Assembly: GCF_037038585.1 (NCBI RefSeq)
Contig: NC_092522.1
Span: 49,265,661-49,329,660 of the forward strand
Direction of reading: 5' to 3'
Length of the DNA: 64,000 bases
DNA from: Patagioenas fasciata
Lineage: Eukaryota; Chordata; Aves; Columbiformes; Columbidae
Part shown: one piece after another, positions 1 through 13,000 of the stretch
How the letters are laid out: each line of letters starts with the position of its first letter
How positions within the stretch are numbered: position 1 is the first letter of the stretch
Translations under genes and position numbers: made by a program
Notes under the pieces: model-generated
The model's database searches: none
The model's input: the letters and a program-made list of their open reading frames with translations, nothing else
Told to the model about the DNA's origin: nothing

Positions 1-928
1 ATTTATATTAAAGCTTAGAGAAGAGGACTGCAAGACAGAAAAAGTGATGTAACATGGGAAAATGTCTGAAACAAGCTAAGTCTGCTCTTTTTATAAAATA
101 GAGATATGCTATAGTATGAATACCAGTATGAATCTTCTACTGTTAACTCAAGTGGAATATAAACATTCAAAAAGAAAAATGTTAATGTGCCCACAGGAAA
201 ATTGTTTTTGTATAAAAGCCTTTGGTAGCATTATTACATAAAACAGATATTTTGAAATGCAACATATACCCAGTTATCCTTATGCTTTTAACCAGAACAT
301 TAACCTAACACTTAATTGCTCTGTGAAGCATCTGGGGAGATGAGGGAAGGAACATGCGTATTTTAAGAGACCATTTTAAGAGGCCATTGAATATCTCTCT
401 GTAATTCCAGAGTTTGGGGCTTGCTAGCGAGTGAGCACTACAAGAGTAAGTGCCAGCAGTGCTGTATTTTCTTGCTTTCCTAATAGAACTGTGTTTCCTA
501 GAAACAACACAGAACACAGAAGGTCAGTTTTCAAACAATTGTGTAAAATATGATTGTGTAACTTCCATTAATACAAAATGTGATTAAATGTTAAGCTTTA
601 TGTTACTTTCTTCACCAAATCATAGCAAACATGAAAATGATCATACCCGTACAATTTGCAGTAGTGTGCTTTCCAGTCTCCACACACACACTTTTCTTCT
701 AAGCTAACACTTTGAATTTCTATGATTATGTAAAAATGGACTACAGAATAATGGAACTAGCTCCGAATACTTATTTTTAGAACAGAGCATACACAACAGC
801 AGTTATGGTGAGATGGAGGGATTTCACTGAGAAGACAGATTATGTTGTCTTAGAAAGAAGAAAAATGAGGCACAGCTAGCTGATCACACAAAGTTCCTTC
901 ATACACTCAGATTTTTTTTTTTCCTTAC
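1..928 (-). other. ABCB10: ABCB10 intron 9 (partial)
   Basis: AT-rich intron running off the left edge. No reading frame in it resembles the missing ABC signature or Walker B region, and I see no recognisable repeat apart from a short CA run near 683-692. Confidence 0.8.
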
Positions 929-1008
929 CTGACTTACTGTTCCAATCTTTGTCCTGAACCACAGTGGATTTAACTGACGGATATCGAAGCCATCAACAGT
1001 GATAGTAC
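929..1008 (-). CDS. ABCB10: ABCB10 coding exon 9 (Q-loop)
   Basis: 80 nt, residues 493-519: [19 protein letters not shown] followed by TKIGTVSQ, ending at the Q-loop glutamine. Donor gtaagg. The next exon, expected to begin EPILFS, is not between here and position 1. Confidence 0.95.
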
Positions 1009-4000
1009 CTTAAATTAAGAAACAGTGAAGTCAAGTGTGGACTGGCAAGTACTGAAAAGAGCTGGAAAGTAAAGCTGAGAACAAAGACGTGGGTGGATGA
1101 GAAATGTGAAGTTATGCAGATGCCACAACAAGGTAACTATGTGTCCCAGAGGAAAGCACAGTCCATCAGTGGAACAGTCACATCAGGACCTCAAGCACAG
1201 GAACCCCAACTCTTCATCAGGTGCATCTGAGATGCAAAGCATCAATTATCCTGAATGAGACCAACACGCAAAACATACCTGAGATAGGATCATACAGCCT
1301 CAGCAGAAGGGATACAATAGTTGATTTCCCCGTACCGCTTGGGCCAACCAGAGCCATAATAGAGCCAGCTGGAATGGAAAGGCTAAAATCTTTGAAAATG
1401 GATGTTTCTGGACGTGTTGGATACGCAAACTCAACATCCTTGAACTCCAGAGCACCTCTGAATGTATCTTTGCTTAATGTGATTCCCTCTGTATGACAAA
1501 GAGTAAAATACAGAAACAAAACTCAGGTCAGCGCTCCTAAAACTTGCTTTACAGACACCCAATAGAAATATCTATCTCCACATTAAATCTAGGGATGGCT
1601 GCAAGCCACAATTCAGGACCACAGGGGTTATATTTCAGCCATGACTGAATCAGTGTGGTGCACCACTCCTTCCTGAATGCAATTTCAGGTTGCTCACCAG
1701 CAGTGAACCTGCAGCCTATCTGCAGCAAGAGGGAGAATTTTCATCTTACTTATACCTAACAACTAAAAATCTTCACTTCTAGTAGAATTATCTGAATTTT
1801 TAAATATATCATAAACAATTTAAGCCTTGTCAATTAGGAGCAATGAAATAAAATGGCACTGTTGAAGGCCAAAGTCCTGTTGCCACAGAACAGATGCAAA
1901 AAGATAAACATTGCAAATCACTTACTGCCCTCTCACTGAGCCACAAAAGTCCCCTGAAACACCCTCATCTGCAAACAAGAGCAGTTCCCTCTCCACCACC
2001 CATTAACTGGGTGCTTTTAAGCAGAGGCTGTCACCAGAATAAAGCTGCTGCTACATTTGTTATATATATATATGGCCATTCTTTAGATTTTTACATGGAA
2101 AGTATATTTAATAAATTCAAGACGACCGTGTATTCAGAGACCGATCAGAGGCATAACTCTTAGGCAACAGTTCACTGAAACTAGCATCTCAGTTTGCGAA
2201 ATACCACAGGAATCCATGATGAGTGAATGACTGGCAAAGATAAATAAAACCAACTTCTTTCTGAAGTGCAGCATTTTATTTAAATAGTTATCTTAAAAGA
2301 CTATCGGCACTAGAAAAAGCTTATGAACAGGTAAAACAAAGCAACACAATTTCTTCAAGCCCTGTTAAATCCCAGCTAAATGTAGCCACACAAAGCAAAC
2401 TAAGTGGACAGTGGTGCTGCATTCCCGAAGGATGGTCTCACTGATGAAGATCCAGTCAGTTTCATGAAAACTGGCAACACCAGAGCAACACTCAAGTAGT
2501 GTTTGTTCATGCTACAGACATGTGATTCAAATCCCTCAGTTCTTTTCAGATGCAGCACACAAGTAAGCCCAGTAGCCACAGCACATGGTAATGTGCCCAT
2601 GTTTGTTTAAACAAGTAATTGTGGATCAGAAGCACAGACACCCACCTGTAGCACTCAAGATTTCACTAGTCCAGCTGGTTCTAGACCAAATAATTTATTT
2701 TCCTTCTTTTTCCCAGATTCCCTCCTTTTCTCAGGCTTTCAGTTCAACAGTGGTAGCATAGAAATGGCAAAGGCAAGAGCACACAATTTCAGATTCCTTC
2801 CTTGACTTTAATTCAGGGACATACACATTGTAACTTGTTTGTTAGGTAAAACCCCAACAGTCTGCACACCTCCCTTTGGGAAAACAAATGTATTTGCTGA
2901 ATCCTGTGCTAGCAGCATCATCCTTACTAGTATCAAAGTAACAAGTAATCGTTTATCTTTATTCTCAGTTCCAGTTATTACACAGTCTATTCCATGGCCT
3001 GAAACACTGAAATCTACTGCAATACAGGAAGTCTGGGACCACAAGTCCTTCCTCTGTATATTACTGTAAAAATATCTTAAAGCTATATACAGGATTGTGC
3101 TTGTTTCTTCTTGGGATTCTAGATACAGCAGAAAAAAAAAAAAAGACATCATAATCTGTTCCTGAGATATTTGTTGTCAGCAGCAACAGCTGAATGTCCA
3201 CAAAAATAAAACCTAAGTAGCCCAGAGGGTAGATGTTTCGGGTGGGTTTGGACAATAGAGAAACAGTCTCTCAGTTTTATTGTCTGATGAGCCAGAAATC
3301 AACTATAATTAGTTTTTGGAGACAAAGGTTTATATCCTTTCCTAGGTATTTAGCTTATACAGAAAGGAAACTTAAAAGAAGCTTTCTGTAAGATGTCTGA
3401 AACTTTGTCTGATTTCTGTTCAGTCTATGAAATAAAGATTGTAGTCCAGATGTCACTATTGGTGTAATTAAACAATTCAATACCTTCAGCGGGAAAGGCA
3501 ATTTCTACCCCAATATTACTGCTTACTCCGTGCTGGGGCCACTGTAACGATGAAGACCACAGAAATAATCTCAACTGAAAAAAAATCACATCCAAATGAT
3601 GATGAAATCAACAGTTGTACTAAGCCTCTGAAGGTCACACAAACTGCAGCGTGGCACTGGGCATGGCAGGCAGTTCAAGCCAGGCACACTGCTGCAGACA
3701 AGAGTGTGTGCATTAGCTGGTTGGTGGTTACCTTCTGGACAAATAGCTGCTATTCCAAGTCTGCCTCCATTCCTTGGAGACAATATTGTTACTTTTCACT
3801 ATGTAAAGTCTATGCACACTGAAAAGCATCCTACAGACAGGGCCTGCAGCTCTGAAGAGAAATGAGACAGAGGCCAGACTATGACTTGGTGTCCATCAGA
3901 TTAAGAACTTGAGGAATTCCAGTGCAGGGAGACAAAAGCAGAACAGAAATTTGAAGAACAGCATTTCAAAAGAAAACCTCTGTATCAACCAACTCAAAAG

Positions 4001-7000
4001 ATAAAACTCTATTCCCTAAAGCCAGAGCTCTCTCAAAAAATCTGTTAGGTCTGTTGGATGTTCCTTTCTGACTCCTCCTCTTACAGCAGCCCTGTCCTGG
4101 TTTTGTTAAAAAACAAGTTTCTCTTTTAGTGAATTTGCCTGTCAGCTGAAGCCTTCATATTAGCTGCATTTTCCTGGAGAACCAGATACATGTTTTGGTA
4201 AGCATAGCAATGGAATGCAAAGTTATTGATAAACATGAATGGGCATCTCAGGAGAGGGGCAACAAGAAACAGGTGACCAAGAAACTGACCAACTGTGTAT
4301 AACATACATAAATACTTCGTATAAAAGTGGGAGATCATGAGGATCCCATCCCTTTTTCATCCCTTTTGCTTATGGCTGACGTTAGGAGAGGATCTTGCTG
4401 ATCATCCCTGCGAACTGAGGCCTAGTGAGAGACTGAATCCAGCTCCGGTTGGCGGCAGAGCCCAATCCAGGACTTTGGGTGCCAGCTCTGCAGTTGCTGA
4501 GACTTTCAAGACTGGTTTCGTATATTTTGTGTTATTTTCTCTATTCTTATCAGTAGCATTAGTAAAACATTTTTAATTTTTCCAACCCTGTTCTCTCTGT
4601 CCTTCTTTCCCTCCCGATCTCCTGTCCTTAGTGGGAAGGGGGGAAAGGGAGGAGCAAAAGGGGGAAGGTGGGGAGGAGAGGAGGTTAACAATACATCTGC
4701 CAGGGTTTTATTGTCACCCCGCAATCTAAACCCTCTACAAGCCCTTAAAAGGTTTCTAAATTAGAGGACCATACAAAACTTAGAGGGAAATTACAGTGTT
4801 GACAGCTCACCTGGACTCTGCTATATTGCATTCTTAACAACCTAAAGAGCTGGTAAAAACTCACATATGACTTTTACTTAGTGGGATGCAGCTGATTCAA
4901 TAAAACAGCAATTCACACAGAAAGCATCCTCCATGAGCAGCTCATTGAACTACTTTGATGGAGCCAGGCAAATGTTGTTTATACAAAATATACTTAATAC
5001 TGGAGGGCATCGTCTAGCTTCCGAACAATAAAGCTATAAATAAGGTGGTGTTGGCATTGTATTTTTATTAGCCATATTTAAATATTATTAAATATTCTGA
5101 ATTAATTCGAAGAAAAAACCCACCAATTTTACAGCTTCTAAACTTCTGATGAAAGAAATTTCCATCATCTGTTTCATAGTTAGGAAAAGTCAGAAAAATT
5201 ACCACTGTATCTAGTTTCTTTTGAAAGAATGTAAGTTGGTATTACCCCAAGTATTACACAGCTCTTCTGAAATACTGGTGACCAATAAGATAAAAATCAA
5301 CCAATGAACAATAACAAACCAAGGACCCACCATTAAATGGCAGTTGAGGCTTCCTTTCAATAAGTTCCCATAGACGTCCACCAGCACCTAGTCCTTTCAT
5401 TAGTTCGGAATAAAAGGAACTTAGACCTAAACAAAATGCAGAAGAGTATTATGCATCCATAAGGAATGGAAGACACATGAAACATTACATTTGCATTGTA
5501 CTTTTCATGACCAGCATTGAAGTGTTAGACTTGTAGGGAAACTTTTACTCCAACACACTATCAGGCGTGTTGATATAAATCCTGTGTAGTCTCACTTCAG
5601 AGCTACCAATAACCCTTATTGACTATGCTTATTTATATCTGTAAAACAAATCATTCTGAAGAAAAAAAAAAAAATCAGAAAAGTTAATACACTTAAGCTT
5701 GTGTATACTCAAAAGCAAAGCAACTCTTTTAAATTCATCTGTCAGGAAGAACAGTATCCAACTTTAGCGAAATAGCCCTGCATACAATCAGCTATATTTA
5801 CAAAATCATTCTGCAGAACGGAGCACCCTGAATGCCCTTCTTCGTCCAGACAGGGTTATACTACCATGGGAGAGCTTGGCTGTGTCAGCCACAGCAGAGG
5901 GAGGGCACAAAACCTAAGGCTGAGCTGATGCTTGAGAAGCCATGTGGAGAACGGATAATGTAAAGAAGTATGTCTCCCTAGTCAGCACGCTTCAAACATT
6001 ACTGGGGAAAGCAAAAGTTAAGGACAAGGCCTACATATAGTACTGGATCCCAGCTCTTAGCAGCTGTGTCAGTCACCTCGGAGCTGGCTCGGCTGAAAGG
6101 CTTTCCAGCTGAGATAAACATAGAAACCAGCCTAGAGCCAAAAATGGCCTAAGACATAAATACAAAATGTCTTATCTCTTCATTTGTGTGTCTTTCAAAA
6201 TAGAGGAACCAAATTCAAATCTCTGAATTCCACTTTCACCTTGAAATGCATACAGTTTTAAAAGTAATTTCAGGAGGGCAGAAAATGCAAGGTACATTAA
6301 GATAGGTTCACTGGTTTATTTTTGCAGAGCAACAAGTGCAGCACAAGGTCATGAGTCTCTCAGTGTAGACAGGGCACTTCATCATGCTGCTGCTGAGGAC
6401 TCTCTGAAAGCTGCAACACAAGGCACTAGCCACAGTGAGAAGCCTTCTGCTTGGAAAAAAGAGCCAAAGTGTCTACATCCTTGAGCAGGGCACAGGGGAG
6501 AAGGCACAAGCATCATAGAGTGCCTTGAAAATGAGACATGGAGGTTCGCAAATTCATAGCCACTCATAAAAAAGCGTTGTATAATATGGAAAGCAAACAC
6601 TAATTAGAAAATGTTTTTAATTTTCATAACCTGTCTTTAGCATTTGGTGGAAAACACAACGAACTGTTACAACAGAAAGGGGCAAAGTCCCAAATTATGC
6701 AGCGAACTTCATAGTTCATTGCATTAATTCCTATGTGTATGGATTATGACACACGCCGAGCTAATAGACTTTGCACTCTGCAGATTTATATGCCGTGTAG
6801 ACATCAAGGCAGGCAGGTCTCTAGTGGCAAGACACCTCTACTTCAGAGTCCCCATGAGAATGAGCTCTCTGCAGAACTATATTCTTCAATAATCTTAAGC
6901 AGAATATTGAAAAAGATGTTTTTAATGCAAATAAAAGTTAATTAAATGATAATTTATCAGTGTTTCTAGCCTTATTTTTCATTTATTTAACATTAGTTTG

Positions 7001-10000
7001 TCCCATGTTTTCACAGTGCCAGGTCTGTTAACCAAACTTGAATGATTTAAGCAGAGAAGAAAGGGTATGTTAGCTGGAATGGCTGCCACTGGAATGCTGA
7101 TATCCAAGGAAGGAGGTTTTGTGAATTTTGCCCTCAGGCGGATCTTTATGCTTCCCATGGTATCAGGCTTAGTCTTACCAGAGTACAGATGAGCTGCACT
7201 GCCCTGCCTCTATCAGAAGTAACACTCATTTTAAAGAACCAATCCTTCCATCAGTTGTCAAACTTCAAAGTAGCTTATCATCATTTTTGCCTGTAGGCAG
7301 TATTGAAGACTGCTCTGTCAAAAAGATGAACGGTTTGTTTCTGGGCCAGTAGATTATAGAGTCTGAGCTTCGAGGAGGAGTCAGTCAGTAAGGAGAAACA
7401 AAAGGTTAGCACCAGTGTGTGATATTCTGCTGGCACTGTGTTTACTCTTCCAGCTTAAGACACTCTGTACTGACTTACAGCTAGATTCTACATGTCTTTC
7501 TAAATACAGTATATTTAGCACAGACCCACACATTTTGTAAGAAATATAATACCAGTATTATTTATTTACACAATACACCAAGTATCTTAATTGAGACCCA
7601 TTGAAAATTAAAGTAAAATGTATCTGTCACGTACATACATCGAAAAAATAACCTCTGTATCCCCTTTGGAAAAATGGAAGGTCTTATTAAGATTACGTTA
7701 TAAATTACTGTTTTCATTAACTCTTCAGAAAAAAATTATGTATGATTTCTTGGGAAGATCATTTGGAAGAGACTTTTTAAGAAAGCCAGATTTTTTAAGA
7801 GCTTCTTCCCTCCCACCGCCATACTGACTGTAATGCTTCGAAGTGAAAAAAAATCTAATTTCTCATTCCATACCTCCAATGCTTATTCCAACCCAGAAAG
7901 CATACATCAGGAAAGATGAGAGTTCACCAACTGTCATGTAGGCACTGCCCATTAGTAATCCTCCTTTGTATAAGACTGAGAGGACAATTAAGTTTCCAGA
8001 AAGGCCAGTCTAAGGAAAAAAAGAAGTCAGATTTTATCAAAAACATCTTAAATTTCATCCTCTAAAATTTTGTTTCAGAATTTTCCTTCTGATAAAAGAA
8101 TTCACATACTATGGGTACCTGGATTTTTATAGGACTGAGTTAAATTTGAACAAAACCAATTCTAAAGCAAAGCAAGCCGACACAGAGATGTCCAGTGACA
8201 TTGTGCTGTGCTATCCAACAAACAATCAAAAAGTAAGCAACACTTTTTTGTTGTTCATTGGGGTTTCTTTGTTTTTCTTCCCCACAAGGTTAAAAGGAAC
8301 ACCAAACATTATTCTCAACCATCATTACAGGAGAAGAGTTGACAGTCTGCAGTTTTGTTGCAGTTAGATTAAGCAAAGTCACTGCAAACTGTTATGGAAA
8401 AATGTACATCCAACCTCCCCACTCCCAGCTTCATTATAGTTGATGCTCATCTCATCAGGAATCCAAACACTAATGGTGGGAGAAGGTTTCCACTAGTTTC
8501 GTTCCCTGAATAGGAGGTGTGGGCTCAGATAAATAGTATCAAGCTATGGGGTGCAAGACAGAAATAGAGGCTTAAACTGGTTTTATTAAACCACTGTATC
8601 CTGAGGTGCAGTTTCACAGTAATTTAGACTGATTTAAGTTCAGTCTTCCCACAGTTTTATGTAGATTCAGTTTACACTCAATTTATTTGCAGATTTAAAA
8701 GTATCCTCATGAATTTTAAAATAATTGACACTCAGCATAACATCGTCACTTTACTTTCATCAAAAATACTTACTGCTCCAAAGAAGCCTGCCCGAGCTAG
8801 TGCCTCTTTTTTAGCCAGCTGTAGCACATAATCAACTTTATTTGTGTACTTCTCCATTTCAGCCACTTCTTGCCCAAAAGCTCGAACTGTTCTTATGTTT
8901 CCAATCCGCTCTTCAGCTAACTACATTAAAGTAAAGTAAAGAACAGAACAAATACATACAGACACACAATTTGGAATGTTCATATTAAAGAACATTTGAA
9001 AGTTAAATGAATATCACTACACTAATCTCCAAATACATTCCTTTGGACACCAGTGGAAAAATTTCTCATGCCCTTCTCTCCCTACCCATCCTCTCTTTTT
9101 TTTAAATTCTATTCAGTTAAAAGTAAACTGCATGCCCAGGCATTTTAAAAAGAACTTCAAGATTGCCTTAAGTGCTAGCAGAGATAGAAAAATATAAAAG
9201 TAGGGTTAAAAAAAACACACAGAAGAAAGTGACTATTCTCAATAACTTGAAATTGCAATGTGGGGAGGGGAAACATAAAGAATATTCTATTCTACACTAA
9301 ATCATGCAAGAAAGCCTGCAGTTATTTCCTGAAACAACTCCACTCATTTGATCAAAGCAACACTCGGAATTAATTGAGCTCAACTACTCATGTCTCATTT
9401 CAACTCGGTATTTTATTTTAACTTCTAAACATCAAAGTATTGATTGTAAAATGATCTCAATTGTAACCAATAAGACTAAGTCGTTAATAGATACTGTGAT
9501 GGTCTTACAAAAAACAAGGCCCCCTTTTGTGAGTAAAAATAGGATATAAAAATATAATTATCCTTCTTCCAGCCCTCGTTCAACCTGAAAATTTGAATGA
9601 AACACTGAATTGCTTGTTCATGTGAAGTCCCGCACCGTTTACAACGGCATGAGCTTCCCTTCACCACAGGATGAGGAAGATAAACAGAAGACAGCTAATC
9701 TTCCTTCTGCACAGACAATTTGCAGAAGTCCTACAAAGGACATCACAAGTTTAAAACAGCTGACAACTGTGGCTATTTTTACATCTTTCCTAATTACATT
9801 TCTATGGTTTTTAATGATGGTTCCCCACCCTCAGCTTCTGAGGAAAAGGTCACCATCACTACTATTCTCCATTTGCACTTTGCAATATTTCAGTGCAGTC
9901 AGTGAGCACAATGAGGGCCCCTCTACAACAGCCTCTTTAGAAACAACAGCTTCTCCTACTTTTCTCCCAAATATCTGGGTATGTACTGAGATGCTCAGGA

Positions 10001-13000
10001 AAGTTTAAAAAACGTCAAGCCTCATAAACATTAAAGAGTTGACAACAAGGTCAAATATCAAGGGTTCGTTCCAGAGAAGGCCTTCCTAGCAAAATTGTCT
10101 TAAAAGATGGGCCCATCTAGGATGCTTCTGATGGCTTCAAACTCATAATCATAGAAAAGTGGTTTTTTAAGTCCAAGTATCAAATTACACAGAACTTCAT
10201 AGGCTGAATTTTTTTTTATGTTCTCACAAAGCTAAAGCCTAACCACCTTATCCTTTCCTCCACTTCCAAATTCCTAAGGTACCTCCAGATTTTATTGTTA
10301 TGGACAACAAAACCATGGTTGGTTTTGAGATCTATGAATTAGTGTTACTGACATTTACCTTTCACACTATTTAGGTGCAAAACTACAGGCTCAGCATGGC
10401 TTAGGACAATGAACAGTACAATTATCTTCAGAAGATCTGGAACTTCAGAGACATTAATCTAAATACAATAGAGCAACTTTGAAGTTAATTAGAAAGCATC
10501 TGTCAAAAGATTACCTGTGTTGCTTCTGCAAGAGAATCTTGGGTCATTTTAGTAAGTTTTCGCAAGTATCTTCCATAAATCACAGCCACAACAGCCAAGG
10601 GTGGCACAACACTCAGAACAAATGCAGCAAGGCTAGGAGACACAAAAAACTAGAAGAAAAAGGTATGTGTCAGGGGTTAGTGTTCATATTAAAAATAACC
10701 ACTGGGATACTGAAGAGCAACTTTCCTCACTAGAGTTTTCTAAAACTGGTAGGATTGTAATTTAGTGCTGCCATGCTGTCTTTTATAGAATCATGGAATG
10801 TCCTGAGTTGGAAGGGACTCACAAGGATCATTGAGTCCAACTCCAGTCCCTTGCATATGACAACCCCACAGTTCACACCATGTATCTGAGGGCATTGTCC
10901 AGTCTCTTCTTGAATGCTGAATGAATACATGAATTTATCATGTTTTATTTCTTCCAGGCAAAATATCCATTTCTCCACAGCACTTGGGATGTATCCCATG
11001 GTTAGAACAAAGGACTATAAGCAAAGCAGTCTGGATTTTATTTCTCACCGATTCGCTGTGTGGTCTTAGCCAAGTGTCTTAACCTGCCAGTAAACAGGCC
11101 TACCAGGAAATCTCTTGGGGATGCTGAAAAGATGTAAGCTATTATAATTTCTAAAGTGCTCTCACAACTTTTAAATAGATAGCGTAATACAGAAAGTTTG
11201 AGAAGAGAAATATCATACATGGCTTCTGGGTAACCGAGGAACAGACAGAGTCACCAGTGCTCCCTACACCCACAAATGCTTGTTACCTGGAATAATGGAT
11301 TTAATTTACTGTTGCAAAACCTTATCACTTGTAACAATCATCATCACAGCCCCTAATTAGGTTATTTTCGTAAGATTTATTGAAACTAGATATATATGTG
11401 CTTTAATTTCATCTTACTTTCTGTATTGAAAACAAAAACCTCCGGAAAAATTCAAAATCAACTTGACAGCCTTTGTAATTATGTGATAATAATCTCTTCT
11501 TTCTGGGCAACCTTTTAACACTGTATCATGGCATCATTTTTGAGCAGAATGCCTTATACAAAGTTATTTAATCTATGGTAACATAAAGCCTTAGACTCTC
11601 TTTGCTTACATAAATAGAGAAAGCCATAACTCTTACCACTGATAAAGTATTAAAGCTTTAAAGCTTCATAGTGAAAACTTCGTAACAGTTTCTAATCACA
11701 TCAATTTTGGAAGCTTATTTTTATGAGGAGACTTTTTGCTATCTGTTTTTAACACCAGGTAGACAGCAGAAATCATCACACGTTCAACAAAGACAATTGC
11801 AACCAACGTATCTTTCCTCAGATAAGCATAATGAAATTAATGCCACCAAAAAAACACAAAACCAAACAAAAAACCAAAACCAACCAAACAAAAAAATCGA
11901 AGGAAGGCAGATTTTTATGCAATCCAACTGACGACGAAGGAATACTAACTGGTGCACTGCACTGAGGCCTTCATTAACACACTTCCTACCTAAATATATT
12001 CTTTACTGATAGACTAAAGCAGAAAGACTAACGCTTTTTGGACAAGTCCTCAGCAGTAATTTGATATTTAGTGCTGCCTTTGCTCACTTAGGCCTGAACC
12101 AGAATCAACCAACTTCAATAACTTTTACATCAGGCCCTTCACACCCTATTTTACGTACAACCATGGGAACATTATCACTGATTTTAATATCTTCAGTGAA
12201 AACAGAGTAAAGCTATTTGTCTCCTATACTTTGCTTGATAAATTTGGGCAGCAACAGCAGCTCGTTTCAAACCTTCTTTCTCCGTATTTTGGCATTGTGA
12301 GTAAACATCAAGTGGCTACAGGCCCATCATCTCTTGCAATGCAGTACATAAAAGTTATTGCAGGTAACCAGTGAAATACACTTGTATCCAAGAACACACA
12401 ACAGTGTCTGGACTGAACCACATTCACACTTTACCTAACAGAACTGAAACAAACTTGAAACTACATTAAAGGACAAGCAGGGAAGCGAGCACCGTACCAT
12501 CATTCCGACCCCCACAGACGCTTGTGCTCCTGCCCTGAGCCCATCTGAGAGGTTTTCAGTCACGGAACGGCCCAAGAGGGCTGTATCTGAAGATAAGCGG
12601 TTTATCAGCTCTCCTGTTCTGGTCTTGTCAAAGAAAGCGGTTTCTTGCTTCAGAACAGAGGAGAACATGGTTGTTCTCAAACGTTTCACAATTCTTTGTC
12701 CTGTCAGAAACAGAAGCTTGACTAAACATGGCACATAAGACTTTACACAGAAACCAACAACAGAAAAATCACAGAATTATGCAGCACTGAACAAATAACA
12801 TTACAGAGTTTTAATTTACCAGAAGACAGTGAGCTTTAAGATGTCATGTAACAGTAACTAAAAGTGAACAATTATTCTGGCATACTTACCTTTGCACTAT
12901 TAGCTTACCTTTGATCTGGTAAAAAAAGCTACTGATTCCAAGAGTATCTCTCAACCAGTGCCAATAATTTATTTCAGATCATTAGATATCCTAACTCTGT

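Larger units (their letters stand above)
1489..5330 (-). other. ABCB10: ABCB10 intron 7
   Basis: 3.8 kb of AT-rich intron between exons 8 and 7. Its only clear content is the solo LTR at 4093-4739. The short open frames here have no protein-like character. Confidence 0.75.

Noticed and set aside
1-928. Search for the missing ABCB10 exons with LSGGQ and Walker B
   Set aside because: No frame on the minus strand matches; they must lie outside the window.
9610-10008. 132-codon plus-strand frame in ABCB10 intron 4
   Set aside because: No family resemblance; antisense in an intron; composition looks random.
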